Source: Methylobacterium sp. J-070
Lineage (GTDB): Bacteria > Pseudomonadota > Alphaproteobacteria > Rhizobiales > Beijerinckiaceae
Length of the DNA stretch: 64,000 bases
NCBI RefSeq assembly: GCF_022829385.1
Contig: NZ_JAKSXX010000147.1
Location: 58,553 to 122,552 of the forward strand
Direction of reading: 5' to 3'
Shown: in pieces, positions 53,779 through 63,863 of the stretch
Layout of the letters: each line of letters opens with the position of its first letter
Position numbering within the stretch: the stretch's first letter is position 1
Made by a program: the position numbers and the translations under genes
The notes under the pieces: generated by a model
What the model was told of the DNA's origin: nothing
Seen by the model: the letters and a program-made list of their open reading frames with translations, nothing else
Databases searched by the model: none

Positions 53779-54627
53779 TTGAACGTCCTGTCGATCCAGT
53801 CCCACGTCGCCTACGGCCATGTCGGCAACGCCGCGGCGGTGTTCCCGATGCAGCGGCTCGGAGTCGAGGTCTGGCCGGTGCACACCGTGCAGTTCTCCAA
53901 CCACACGGGCTACGGCGCGTGGCGCGGCCCGGTCTTCGACGCCGAGACGATCCGCGCGGTGGTGCAGGGCATCGGCGAGCGCGGGGTGCTTCCCACCTGC
54001 GACGCCGTGCTGTCGGGCTACATGGGCTCGGCCGAGATCGGTGCCGCGATCCTGGAGGCGGTGGAGGCCGTGCGGGCGGCGAACCCGGCGGCGCTCTATT
54101 GCTGCGACCCGGTGATCGGCGACGTCGCGGAAGGCGTCTACGTGCGCCCCGGCATCGCGGCGTTCCTGCGCACGCGCGCCGTGCCGGAGGCCGACATCCT
54201 CACACCCAACCAGTTCGAGCTCGGCCTCCTCACCGACCTGCCGAGCCGCACCCTGGCGGAGGCGGCGGCGGCGATCGCGGCGCTCCAGGCCCGCGGCCCC
54301 CGGGTGGTGCTGGTCACCTCGGCGCTCTGCGCCGACACGCCGGCCGACCGGATCGACCTGCTCGCCGGCGCGGGGGGGCGGGTGTTCCGGGTCCGCACGC
54401 CGCGGCTGGACATCGCGGTGAACGGCGCGGGCGACTGCATCGCCGCCCTGTTCCTGATCCACTACGCCCGCACCGGCTCGGCCGAGGCGGCGCTGGGCGC
54501 TGCGGCGTCCTCGGTCTACGGGCTCCTGAAGCGCACCGCCGCGGCGGGATCTCGGGAGATCCTGACGGTGGCGGCGCAGGAGGAGTACGTGAACCCGAGC
54601 GAGCGGTTTCCGGTCGAGGCGGTGTGA
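53779..54627 (+). CDS. pdxY: Pyridoxal kinase PdxY
   Basis: 282 residues from a TTG start (LNVLSIQSHVAYGHVGN), chosen since this matches the family N-terminus exactly and GGAG lies upstream; the longer ATG frame at 53716 adds a low-complexity segment. Ribokinase fold with SGYMGSAEIGAAI, ILTPNQFELGLLT and the ATP-site NGAGDCIAALF (catalytic Asp in GAGD). It phosphorylates pyridoxal in the B6 salvage pathway. It ends at a hairpin shared with osmC. Confidence 0.93.
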   Translation: MNVLSIQSHVAYGHVGNAAAVFPMQRLGVEVWPVHTVQFSNHTGYGAWRGPVFDAETIRAVVQGIGERGVLPTCDAVLSGYMGSAEIGAAILEAVEAVRAANPAALYCCDPVIGDVAEGVYVRPGIAAFLRTRAVPEADILTPNQFELGLLTDLPSRTLAEAAAAIAALQARGPRVVLVTSALCADTPADRIDLLAGAGGRVFRVRTPRLDIAVNGAGDCIAALFLIHYARTGSAEAALGAAASSVYGLLKRTAAAGSREILTVAAQEEYVNPSERFPVEAV

Positions 54628-54631
54628 TCGG

Positions 54632-54652
54632 TTGAGGCCCGGTCCGCCTCAA
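54632..54652. terminator. Hairpin shared by pdxY and osmC ends
   Basis: TTGAGGC (54632-54638), loop CCGGTCC, GCCTCAA (54646-54652). The stem overlaps the osmC stop codon. There is no poly-T; action as terminator is plausible but unproven. Confidence 0.5.
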
Positions 54653-55131
54653 TCCGCCCCCTCCCGCACGATGGTCGGCTCGTGCGTCACGGAAAACGTC
54701 ACCGACCGCGCGATGAAGCACATCGCATGGGCGCGGCGGTGCAGCGCCAGGGCGGCGTCGGGGTCGGACTCCGCCGTGATGGTCACCCGGGGGCGCAGGG
54801 TGACCGCGGTGAACTGGCCGGCGCCGCCCGCCTCCTCGGTCATGCGGCCCTCGGCGGTGTCTTCGTAGGCGGTGACCACGAGGCCGGCCTGCGCGCACAG
54901 GCCGAGATACCAGAGCTTGTGGCAGGCGGCGAGCGAGGCCACCAGCAGCTCCTCGGGGTTCCAGCACGCGGGATCGCCCCGGAACGCCGGATCGGACGAG
55001 CCCGCGATCGGCGGCTTGCCCGGCGCCGACAGGGTGTGGGCGCGCTCGTAGCCGCGATAGCCGCCGGTCCCGCTGCCGGTATTGCCCGTCCAGGTCACCG
55101 TGACCGCGTAGCGATGCTGCGTCTCGGCCAT
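54649..55131 (-). CDS. OsmC family protein
   Basis: 160 residues from ATG 55131. OsmC/Ohr pattern: ELLVASLAACHKLWYLGLC with the reactive cysteine in AACH, then a second cysteine in AHAMCFIARSV. OsmC proteins reduce organic hydroperoxides with these two cysteines. The N-terminal WTGNTGSGTGGYRGYER is an OsmC-like YhfA-group start. It diverges from phzF-like gene. Confidence 0.87.
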   Translation of the reverse strand: MAETQHRYAVTVTWTGNTGSGTGGYRGYERAHTLSAPGKPPIAGSSDPAFRGDPACWNPEELLVASLAACHKLWYLGLCAQAGLVVTAYEDTAEGRMTEEAGGAGQFTAVTLRPRVTITAESDPDAALALHRRAHAMCFIARSVTFSVTHEPTIVREGAD

Positions 55132-55275
55132 GAAGCCCTCCGCGTCCTGACCGGTCGGCGGCCCGCCCGGTCCTCGGGACCGAGTCGATACGGCCCGTCG
55201 CACCGTGTACCAAGGGCGCGCTTCGCCTCCGAGTCGCGGCCCTCCGGCCCCGCGCGAGCAGGAAGGTCCGACCCG

Positions 55276-56160
55276 ATGGCGCGCCGCTTCGTCACCCTCG
55301 ACGTGTTCACCGAGGACCGGCTCGCGGGCAATCCGCTCGCCGTGGTGCTCGACGCGGAGGGCCTCGACACCGCCGCCATGCAGGCCATCGCCCGGGAGTT
55401 CAACCTGTCGGAGACGGTGTTCGTCCTGCCGCCGACCGACGCCCGGCAGCGGGCGCGCGTGCGCATCTTCACCCCCGGCCGGGAGCTGCCCTTCGCCGGC
55501 CATCCCACGGTCGGCACCGCGGTGCTGCTGGCGCTGCGGGATCCGGCCCGGGGCGATGCCCGCGCCTTCGGCCTGGAGGAGGAGATCGGGATCGTCCCCT
55601 GCGTGGTCGAGACGTGGGGCGACGGCAGCGGCGGCCGGGCGCGGTTCCGGTTGCCGGTCCTGCCGGAATATCTCGGGCCGGGCCCCGAGCCCGCGATCCT
55701 GGCACCGCGCCTCGGCCTCACGCCCGGCGACATCGGCAGCGGCCGGCACGCGCCGAGCCGCCACGGGGTCGGCCCGCGCTTCACCTGCGTGCCCGTCGCC
55801 TCCGTGGCGGCACTCGACGCCGCCCGGCCGGCCCAGGCGCCGGAGCCGGGGGACGGGCTCTACCTCTACGCCCCCGATCCCGAAGGCACCGGCCGGTGCT
55901 GGCGGGTGCGGATGTTCGCGCCGGATCTGGGCGTCCCGGAGGACCCCGCCACCGGCTCGGCGGCCGCCGCCTTCGCGGGGGTGCTGATGCAGTTCGAGCC
56001 GCTGGGCGAGGGCGCCCACGACGTGACGATCCGCCAGGGCGAAGCCATGGGCCGGCCGAGCACGATCGCGCTCCAGCTCACGATCGAGTCCGGCGCCCTG
56101 CGGGGGGTGGAGATCGGCGGCGCCGCCGTGATCGTCTCGGACGGCACCCTGCATGTCTGA
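55276..56160 (+). CDS. PhzF family isomerase-like protein
   Basis: 294 residues from ATG 55276. The PhzF fold: FVTLDVFTEDRLAGNPLAVV, FNLSETVFVLPP (catalytic Glu in SET), GRELPFAGHPTVGTA and PEDPATGSAAAAFAG. The family includes DHHA isomerase of phenazine synthesis, but most members have unknown substrates; no phenazine genes occur here. It overlaps the NUDIX gene by eight bases, so the two are co-translated. Confidence 0.92.
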   Translation: MARRFVTLDVFTEDRLAGNPLAVVLDAEGLDTAAMQAIAREFNLSETVFVLPPTDARQRARVRIFTPGRELPFAGHPTVGTAVLLALRDPARGDARAFGLEEEIGIVPCVVETWGDGSGGRARFRLPVLPEYLGPGPEPAILAPRLGLTPGDIGSGRHAPSRHGVGPRFTCVPVASVAALDAARPAQAPEPGDGLYLYAPDPEGTGRCWRVRMFAPDLGVPEDPATGSAAAAFAGVLMQFEPLGEGAHDVTIRQGEAMGRPSTIALQLTIESGALRGVEIGGAAVIVSDGTLHV

Positions 56161-56863
56161 GGGGTTCCGCATCACGCCCCTCGCCGACGTGACGGCGCGG
56201 TTCGTGGAGCACGACTGGGCCTTCCCCCGGACGCACGAAGCCGCCATCGCGGCGCATTGGCGGGCCCGGATCGCCCGCAGCCCCGGCATGTTCGACGGCA
56301 CGGTTCTCCTGAGCTGCGCCCATGCCGTCGGGGAGGGGGTCGCCCGCCTCGACCTGTTCGCGACGCGCTATTCCAGCTTCACCTACTATCGGCACGTCCC
56401 GCACGCCGATCCGCGGGTGCGCAACGCCTTCGCGGCGATCGTGCCCTGGACGGCGGACGGCGCGGTCCTGCTCGGCGCGATGGGCGCCCACACGGCCAAT
56501 GCCGGCCAGCTCTACTTCCCCTGCGGCACCCCGGACCTCGACGACGTGCGCGGCGCGGCGGTCGACCTCGCCGGCAGCGCCGCCCGGGAACTCGCCGAGG
56601 AGACCGGCCTCGCGCTGCCGGAGGACGCGGCGACCGGCTGGGTGCTGCTCGAAGGGGAGGGCCAGCTCGCCTTCCTGCGACCGGTGCGCTTCTTGGAGCC
56701 GGCCGCAGTGCTGGAGGCGCGGGTCGCCGAGCACCTGCGGCGCGAGGCCGAGCCGGAGCTCGCCGGGATGGCCGTCGTGCGGAGCGCGGACGCGATCGAC
56801 GCCGCCCGGATGCCGGGCTTCGTGCGGGCCTATCTGGCGGAGGCGTTTTCGTCGCGACCCTGA
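56153..56863 (+). CDS. NUDIX hydrolase
   Basis: 236 residues. Nudix box core AARELAEETGLAL (R-E-x-x-E-E-x-G) at about residues 143-155; upstream glycine and acidic residues are spaced more widely than the strict GX5EX7REUXEEXGU pattern. The N-terminal half has FRITPLADVTARFVEHDW. It likely hydrolyses nucleoside-diphosphate derivatives; the substrate is unknown. The start overlaps the end of phzF-like gene. Confidence 0.85.
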   Translation: MSEGFRITPLADVTARFVEHDWAFPRTHEAAIAAHWRARIARSPGMFDGTVLLSCAHAVGEGVARLDLFATRYSSFTYYRHVPHADPRVRNAFAAIVPWTADGAVLLGAMGAHTANAGQLYFPCGTPDLDDVRGAAVDLAGSAARELAEETGLALPEDAATGWVLLEGEGQLAFLRPVRFLEPAAVLEARVAEHLRREAEPELAGMAVVRSADAIDAARMPGFVRAYLAEAFSSRP

Positions 56864-56912
56864 TCGGGGCTCTGCCCCGATCCCCCGCCAACGGGCTGGC
56901 GCCCTTTGGAAT
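56862..56912. repeat. Hairpin repeat, second copy of the 25042 family (inverted)
   Basis: GATCGGGGC/GCCCCGATC (56862-56882) followed by CCGCCAACGGGCTGGCGCCCTTTGG. In the reverse orientation this matches the first two hairpins at 25042-25083, with different but still complementary arm sequences. It lies right at the NUDIX stop. Confidence 0.7.
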
Positions 56913-57090
56913 CCGACCTTCCCTGCGACCGGGCCAAGCAGATCAGCCCGAGCAGGACCGCACCGCATCCGGCGAGCGCCACGGCCCGGTCCGGCCCAAG
57001 CAGGTCGGTCATCCGCTCCCCGGCGATATTGCCGATCGCGGCGACGGCTCCGGATCTGCGCATCCTCCTCGGCATGGCCGAGGCCGGCAT
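56900..57090 (-). pseudogene. Possible MFS transporter C-terminal remnant
   Basis: A minus-strand frame reads AVAAIGNIAGERMTDLLGPD, then RAVALAGCGAVLLGLICLARSQGR, resembling the last two helices of an MFS permease. No upstream MFS sequence remains. This is a weak call based on hydrophobicity and pattern only. Confidence 0.35.
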
Positions 57091-57294
57091 GGGCGGGACG
57101 GTGCTGCCGGACTCCTCTGCGCGGAGGCGCTGGCCGTCTGACCGTCTGACCGTCTGACCGTCTGACCGAGCGGCCCTCCGACCGGACGGGGCCGGTCAAC
57201 ACCCCGTTCCGCGCCTGGACCCGGGCCGCGCTGCGCGACGCCCGCAGGGCGCGTGTCCGCGACGTCCTGCTGCGCCGGTTCCGAACGGCCTGAC
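57040..57294 (+). pseudogene. Possible LysR-family regulator remnant
   Basis: The frame at about 57050 reads DLRILLGMAEAGMGGTVLPD, like the effector-domain strand of LysR regulators; after an 8-bp tandem repeat a segment (TPFRAWTRAALRDARRARVRDVLLRRF) reads like a C-terminal helix before TGA near 57292. The two parts are in different frames. The 57134-57165 repeat may mark where the gene was broken. Confidence 0.3.
57134..57165. repeat. 8-bp tandem repeat, CCGTCTGA x4
   Basis: Four exact copies of CCGTCTGA in a row. Since eight is not a multiple of three, expansion shifts the frame. Confidence 0.9.
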
Positions 57295-57514
57295 ACCGGA
57301 CCCCGATGAGCCCGACCATGAGACGGGATCATCGACAACTGGTCTGAGCGGTGGGGTGCGGCCGCCACGGGCGGCCGACCGGACCGGGGCCGTCCCCCAT
57401 CCGCATCCTGAGCAAATTTTACCCCCGTCCGGGGAGCTTCGCCGTGGCCGGGACGTTCACCCGGTACATCCCCCGACGCGGCGCCCGCCGGGCGGGTGGA
57501 GTCCCGGAGTGTTC

Positions 57515-59773
<2,259 letters not shown>

Positions 59774-59780
59774 GGGCGGC

Positions 59781-59810
59781 GGGCCGGGCGGTTTTCGCAC
59801 CGCCCGGCCC
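59781..59810 (+). terminator. GC-rich hairpin after glgX
   Basis: GGGCCGGGCGG (59781-59791) and CCGCCCGGCCC (59800-59810) pair perfectly over 11 bp with an 8-base loop. There is no T-run, but position and stability fit a terminator for glgX. Confidence 0.6.
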
Positions 59811-59914
59811 TCGCCGCCTTGCGCGCGGCGGCGCACCCGGCTAACAGCACCGGACCGCGCGGCCCTGGCTGCGCCCGGCGCCCGCTGGCGCGCCCGGGTG
59901 CCCGCTCCGCGGCC

Positions 59915-60004
59915 GGAGGGGTGGCCGAGTGGTTGAAGGCGCACGCCTGGAAAGTGTGTATACGGGAAACCGTATCGCGGGTTCGAATCCCGCTCCCTCC
60001 GCCA
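59915..60004 (+). tRNA. tRNA-Ser (GGA), with encoded CCA
   Basis: 90 bases. Acceptor GGAGGGG (59915-59921) pairs with TCCCTCC before discriminator G and CCA (60002-60004). The anticodon GGA is at 59949-59951 after CT. A long variable arm (TACGG/CCGTA type) and GTTCGAATC T-arm identify a class II serine tRNA reading UCC/UCU. Its 3' half is the probable attachment site of the island downstream. Confidence 0.95.
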
Positions 60005-60018
60005 GTTACCTATCCGCA

Positions 60019-60091
60019 GCAGTCCGCAGCGGTCCGCTAAAACCCTCAAATCGCTAGATAATCAGATACCAGGCTTCCGCGGCGGTCCGCT
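60019..60091. repeat. Repeated GCGGTCCGCT-like sites between tRNA and integrase
   Basis: Three related decamers lie between the tRNA and int: GCAGTCCGCA (60019-60028), GCGGTCCGCT (60029-60038) and GCGGTCCGCT (60082-60091). The second is within the palindrome AGCGG-T-CCGCT. Spacing and position fit integrase or excisionase arm sites; they may also be operators of int. Confidence 0.6.
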
Positions 60092-60131
60092 GGCATTCGC
60101 CCAAATCCGCGCTTATGATGTGGATAGCGTC

Positions 60132-61340
60132 ATGGGTGCAAATGCCATGCTGGGTAAGCTCACCGCCCTCGGAGTCACCAAGCTGAAGGCCCCCGGCATG
60201 TACGGGGACGGCGGCGGCCTCTGGCTGCAGGTGTCCGGCAAGGGCGGGAAGAGCTGGGTCTTCCGGTATACCTTGAAGGGCAAGTCCCGGGAGATGGGAC
60301 TGGGGCCGGTCAGCACGTTCTCGCTGGCCGAGGCGCGCGACAAGGCTCTGACCTGCCGGAAGCTCTGCTACGAGGGCATCGACCCGATCGAGATGCGGCG
60401 CGGACAGCGCCAGGACGCCGCCGTAGAGGCCGCGAAGGCGATTACCTTCCGCACCTGCGCCGAGGGCTACATCGAGGCCCACAAGGCCGGATGGCGCAAC
60501 GACAAGCACGCCGCGCAGTGGACCGCGACGCTGGCGACCTACGCCTACCCAGTGTTCGGCAACCTGCCGGTGCAAGCGATCGACACTAATCTGGTGACGC
60601 AGGCGCTGGAGCCGATCTGGATCACGAAACCCGAGACGGCGACGCGGGTGAGGGGACGCATCGAGTCGGTGCTGGATTGGGCCGCGACGCGCGGCTATCG
60701 GCGCGGCGAGAACCCGGCCCGTTGGAAGGGGCACCTGCAGAACCTGTTGCCGAAGCGATCCAAGGTCCGGAAGGTCGAGCACCATGCCGTGCTGCCGTTC
60801 AAGGAGGTGCCGACCTTTATGAAGGCGGTAGCCGCGCAGCCCGGCGTCGCCGCGAAGCTGATGGCCTTCACCATCCTCACTGCCGCTCGCACGGGCGAGG
60901 CGCTAGGTGCTCGGTGGTCGGAGATCGACTTGGATGCTGGGATCTGGACAGTGCCGGCCGAGCGGATGAAGGCCGGCGCCGAACATCGGGTGCCGCTGTC
61001 GCCGCCAGCCTTGGCCCTCCTGGGCGAGATGCAGGGGCTGGACGACACCTTCGTGTTCCCCGGCGGCCGGCGCGGGAAGCCGCTCTCCAACATGGCCATG
61101 CTGGTGCTCCTCCGGCGGATGGAGCGCGCCGACCTGACGGTTCACGGCTTCCGCAGCTCGTTCCGGGACTGGGCCTCTGAGACCACGCACTTCCCGTCCG
61201 AAGTGGTGGAGATGGCGCTCGCCCATACCGTCGAGTCCAAGGTGGAACGGGCGTACCGGCGGGGCGACCTGTTTGAGAAGCGACGCGAGCTGATGCGAGC
61301 GTGGGCCGGTCACTGCAGCTCAACTCTTCAGGTTCGGTGA
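60132..61340 (+). CDS. int: Tyrosine recombinase integrase, P4/IntA type
   Basis: 402 residues from ATG 60132; ATG 60147 (MLGKLTALGVTKLKAPG) is a likely alternative. N-terminal arm-binding DUF4102 domain (LKAPGMYGDGGGLWLQVSGKGG), core-binding domain around residues 110-200, and a catalytic domain with Arg in TAARTGEALGARW, HGFRSS (His-x-x-Arg), His in ALAHTVES, and nucleophile Tyr in VERAYRRGD. It would integrate the element at the tRNA-Ser 3' end. Codon use is like the host. Confidence 0.95.
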   Translation: MGANAMLGKLTALGVTKLKAPGMYGDGGGLWLQVSGKGGKSWVFRYTLKGKSREMGLGPVSTFSLAEARDKALTCRKLCYEGIDPIEMRRGQRQDAAVEAAKAITFRTCAEGYIEAHKAGWRNDKHAAQWTATLATYAYPVFGNLPVQAIDTNLVTQALEPIWITKPETATRVRGRIESVLDWAATRGYRRGENPARWKGHLQNLLPKRSKVRKVEHHAVLPFKEVPTFMKAVAAQPGVAAKLMAFTILTAARTGEALGARWSEIDLDAGIWTVPAERMKAGAEHRVPLSPPALALLGEMQGLDDTFVFPGGRRGKPLSNMAMLVLLRRMERADLTVHGFRSSFRDWASETTHFPSEVVEMALAHTVESKVERAYRRGDLFEKRRELMRAWAGHCSSTLQVR

Positions 61341-61352
61341 GGTAAAACCGAG

Positions 61353-61931
61353 ATGGCCGCGTCCTTGTACGATCTCGGATTGCTCGCAGTTAATGGCTTT
61401 GCAAATGAAAATGAAGCAGAGGCCGCCAATTTTGATAGATTAAAATGGCTTCGCTTGGAACTTTCAAGTTCAGAAAAGCTGAGCCAAATTGAAAAGCCAG
61501 AACTTGACGCTCTATTTCGAGATCTAGATGTCATCTTTGATGGATTTAGCAATCTGATCTCGTCGGCCCCTACGTCTCAGGTAATCAAAGATGTTTTCCG
61601 TTTTAGACTTGCCAGGATAATAGATAACGTATTCCAAATTGGAAGTTATGACACTGGCCGCTATGTAGGTCTTATTGCATCGGACAACGCCAATAGAGCG
61701 AAGGCCGAGAAAGCCACAGCTAAGAACAGGCAGCTTCGTGAATTCATTGAAAATGAAGCGCGCGCCAAGGGTCTCGCTCTCAAGAATAGTGATAAATTTG
61801 CCCAGCGATTGGAAGCCGGTGTCCGGGCACGAGCTGGCGTAAACGCAGGTGCCGAAGGCTTTGGTTGGCCGACTATTCGGCGAGAAATTAAAGCCATCAT
61901 TGTAGAGAAAAAGGGTCAGACCTCGGCGTGA
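61353..61931 (+). CDS. AT-rich hypothetical island protein, 192 aa
   Basis: Starts at ATG 61353 just after int. Composition is far more AT-rich than anything else in the window, a sign of recent acquisition. The protein is mostly helical, soluble, without a known domain. Visible traits are an acidic N-terminal half (NEAEAANFDRLKWLRLELSS, ELDALFRDLDVIFDGFSN) and a basic C-terminus (GVRARAGVNAG, IRREIKAIIVEKKGQ). Island cargo genes next to integrases are often defence or anti-phage genes, but nothing in this sequence proves that. Confidence 0.7.
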   Translation: MAASLYDLGLLAVNGFANENEAEAANFDRLKWLRLELSSSEKLSQIEKPELDALFRDLDVIFDGFSNLISSAPTSQVIKDVFRFRLARIIDNVFQIGSYDTGRYVGLIASDNANRAKAEKATAKNRQLREFIENEARAKGLALKNSDKFAQRLEAGVRARAGVNAGAEGFGWPTIRREIKAIIVEKKGQTSA

Positions 61932-62022
61932 CACTATTCATTATTTGATGGTCTAGCACGCGGCGGACAATTATCGCCTTGCTTCCGCACGGATCGGTGC
62001 GGACATAACATCAGGTGCAGCC

Positions 62023-62247
62023 ATGAACTACAGTGTTCAGGCGGCGCAGGGAGACCTGCGTCCGTCAATGAAAAAGCTTTTGCATCGTCGCAAGGACGTG
62101 CAGGACGCCCTCAGCATCGGCCACGACACATTTTACAAGTTGGTCGCCCGGGGCAAGCTGCGGACCGTCAAGATCGGCGCCGCGACCTTTGTCCCCGATG
62201 ACAGCTTGCGCGGCTTCCTCCGCTCTCTTGAACAGGAGGCCGCATAG
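62023..62247 (+). CDS. Excisionase/AlpA-like helix-turn-helix protein
   Basis: 74 residues; ATG 62068 (MKKLLHRRKDVQDALSIG) is an alternative start. The middle reads RRKDVQDALSIGHDTFYKLVARGKLRTVKIG, the MerR-like winged-helix of phage excisionases and AlpA regulators. It probably controls int or directs excision. It is followed 1 base later by the next frame, in a tight gene string. Confidence 0.8.
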   Translation: MNYSVQAAQGDLRPSMKKLLHRRKDVQDALSIGHDTFYKLVARGKLRTVKIGAATFVPDDSLRGFLRSLEQEAA

Positions 62248-62248
62248 G

Positions 62249-62455
62249 TTGGCCTACAACGTCAGAACCCCCGGCGCTGGTACGCCGAGGGCTCTGGGAA
62301 ATGTCTGCTTGGCCGCTGACGATCTCTGAGATAACCCACACCACGTCGACCTTCAAGCACGCCGGATCAGCGCGCGCCGGAAGTGCAGCCCGGCCGTCGC
62401 CGCAGTCATCGCGGCCCACGCCTACGAGCTGCCTGAGAACTGGAGGCGCGCATGA
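62249..62455 (+). pseudogene. Small gene with in-frame TGA
   Basis: TTG at 62249 follows AGGAGG by about 9 bases and directly follows the excisionase stop. It reads MAYNVRTPGAGTPRALG and on to LAADDL, then TGA (62327-62329); the same frame resumes with DNPHHVDLQARRISARRKCS and ends PENWRRA at TGA 62453, which overlaps the next ATG. The frame is otherwise continuous over 68 codons and the ATGA overlap matches its neighbours, suggesting one gene broken by a single codon. Confidence 0.55.
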
Positions 62456-62745
62456 GCGCCTCCCCCCTCAATCCCGACGACTTCGCTTTCGGCGATCCGG
62501 ACAAGCTCCGCGCCCATATCGCCGAGCTGATGGCCCTCGTCAGCATGCGCGCCAACATGGCCACCGATTACGCTGCCCTGCGCGACGATGCCGGGCTTCG
62601 CTACACGTTGAAGTGCTGCGCTGCCGAATTCAGGGCTGCCTTGAACCTGCTCGGCGACCTGACCGAGCAGACTGAGCGTGAGCACCAGCGCCGCGAGCCG
62701 GCATCCGCTTCCCGACCTAACCCTAATTCGGAGGCGCGCCTGTGA
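62452..62745 (+). CDS. Hypothetical island protein, 97 aa
   Basis: ATG at 62452 has GGAGG just upstream and overlaps the previous frame's stop by ATGA; its own stop overlaps the next GTG (62742-62745). The protein is acidic and helical (DPDKLRAHIAELMALVSMRANM). It has one cysteine pair (LKCCAAEF). No known domain. Genes of this size precede DUF3987 genes in related islands; its function is unknown. Confidence 0.65.
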   Translation: MSASPLNPDDFAFGDPDKLRAHIAELMALVSMRANMATDYAALRDDAGLRYTLKCCAAEFRAALNLLGDLTEQTEREHQRREPASASRPNPNSEARL

Positions 62746-63863
62746 AAGCGCAGCATTTCGCTGCCGAGGTCGCGCGCCTTGGATCCGCCGCCGACGACCA
62801 CCGTCACGGTGATCGCGGCAAACCTAACGGCGCCAACGGCACTATCGGCACAGGGGGGTCTGGTTCCTGGCCGGAGCCTGACCTGAGCCTGCTCGGCACC
62901 GGCCGCCGCGCCCCGCCGCCGTTCCCGCTGCATCTGCTCGGCCCGTGGGCCGGGTGGTGCGAGCGCAAGGCCAAGGGCGCGTCCGCGCCGGTCGACTACG
63001 TGGCGGTCGCCCTGCTCGCCAGCGTCGGCGCCAGCATCGCCAACGTGCGTTGGCCGCAGGCCGGCACCGCGTGGTCGGCGCCGCCGGTCTTGTGGTGCGC
63101 CGAGGTCGGCCCGCCGTCCTCGTCCAAGTCGCCGAGCATGGACGCGGCCTTCAACCTCGTGCGGTTCGCCGAGGATCGGATGGCTGACGGCTTCGAGCAG
63201 GTTCAGCAGGAGCACGCCACCGCCAAGTAGGCCTGCGAGGCCCGGGTCGAGGCGTGGAAGGTCGAGGTCAAAACCGCCGTGAAGAACGGCGAGCCGGCGC
63301 CCGCCATGCCAGACGACGCACGGGAGCCGCCCGCGCCGGTCCGGCCTCGGATCCGCGTCGCAGACGCGACCGTGGAGGCGCTCGGCGCGCTTGCGGCAGG
63401 CCTACCGCGCGGACTCCTGCTGGTCCGGGACGAACTGGCCGGCTGGCTCGGCGCCTTCGACAAGTACGGTGGCGGTGGATCCGACCGTGCGTTCGCGATC
63501 GAGATGTACGGCGGCCGGGCCTACGTCGTGGACCGGATGAAGAACCCGGAGCCGCTGCGCATCCGGCATCTGAGCATCGGCGTTCTCGGTGGCGTCCAGC
63601 CCGACAAGCTGGAGATGATCCTGAACGGACCGGACGACGGGCTGGCCTCACGGCTGCTCTGGGCATGGCCGGAAACCAAGCCCGAGTTCAACCTGGCGCG
63701 CGGCGCTCAGGATGACGGGCCGATGCAGCGCGCCTTCGCCAGGCTCACCGACCTGTTGCAGATCCACGATGAGTTCGGGCACCCGGAACCGGTTCTGGTG
63801 CCGCTCGCCCGCGAGGCGGAGGACCGCCTGGAGGCTTTTGCCCGGGACATCGTGGAGCGCTGA
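62742..63863 (+). pseudogene. DUF3987 (primase/replicative helicase-like) gene with amber and IS110 truncation
   Basis: GTG start at 62742, overlapping the previous stop. The frame contains PLHLLGPWAGWCERKAKGAS and a P-loop-like GPPSSSKSPSMDAAFNLV, in which the usual Gly before Lys is Ser. It stops at TAG (63228-63230), then resumes in the same frame with ACEARVEAWKVEVKTAV and RPRIRVADATVEALGALAAG, through LLLVRDELAGWLGAFDKYGGGGSDRAFAIE, the DUF3987 core. It ends at TGA 63861 where IS110 sequence begins, so the C-terminus is lost. Two lesions make activity unlikely. Confidence 0.75.

Noticed and set aside
53568..54635. Plus-strand frame overlapping pdxY
   Set aside because: Out of frame with pdxY and composed of Gly/Arg/Ala-rich shadow text.
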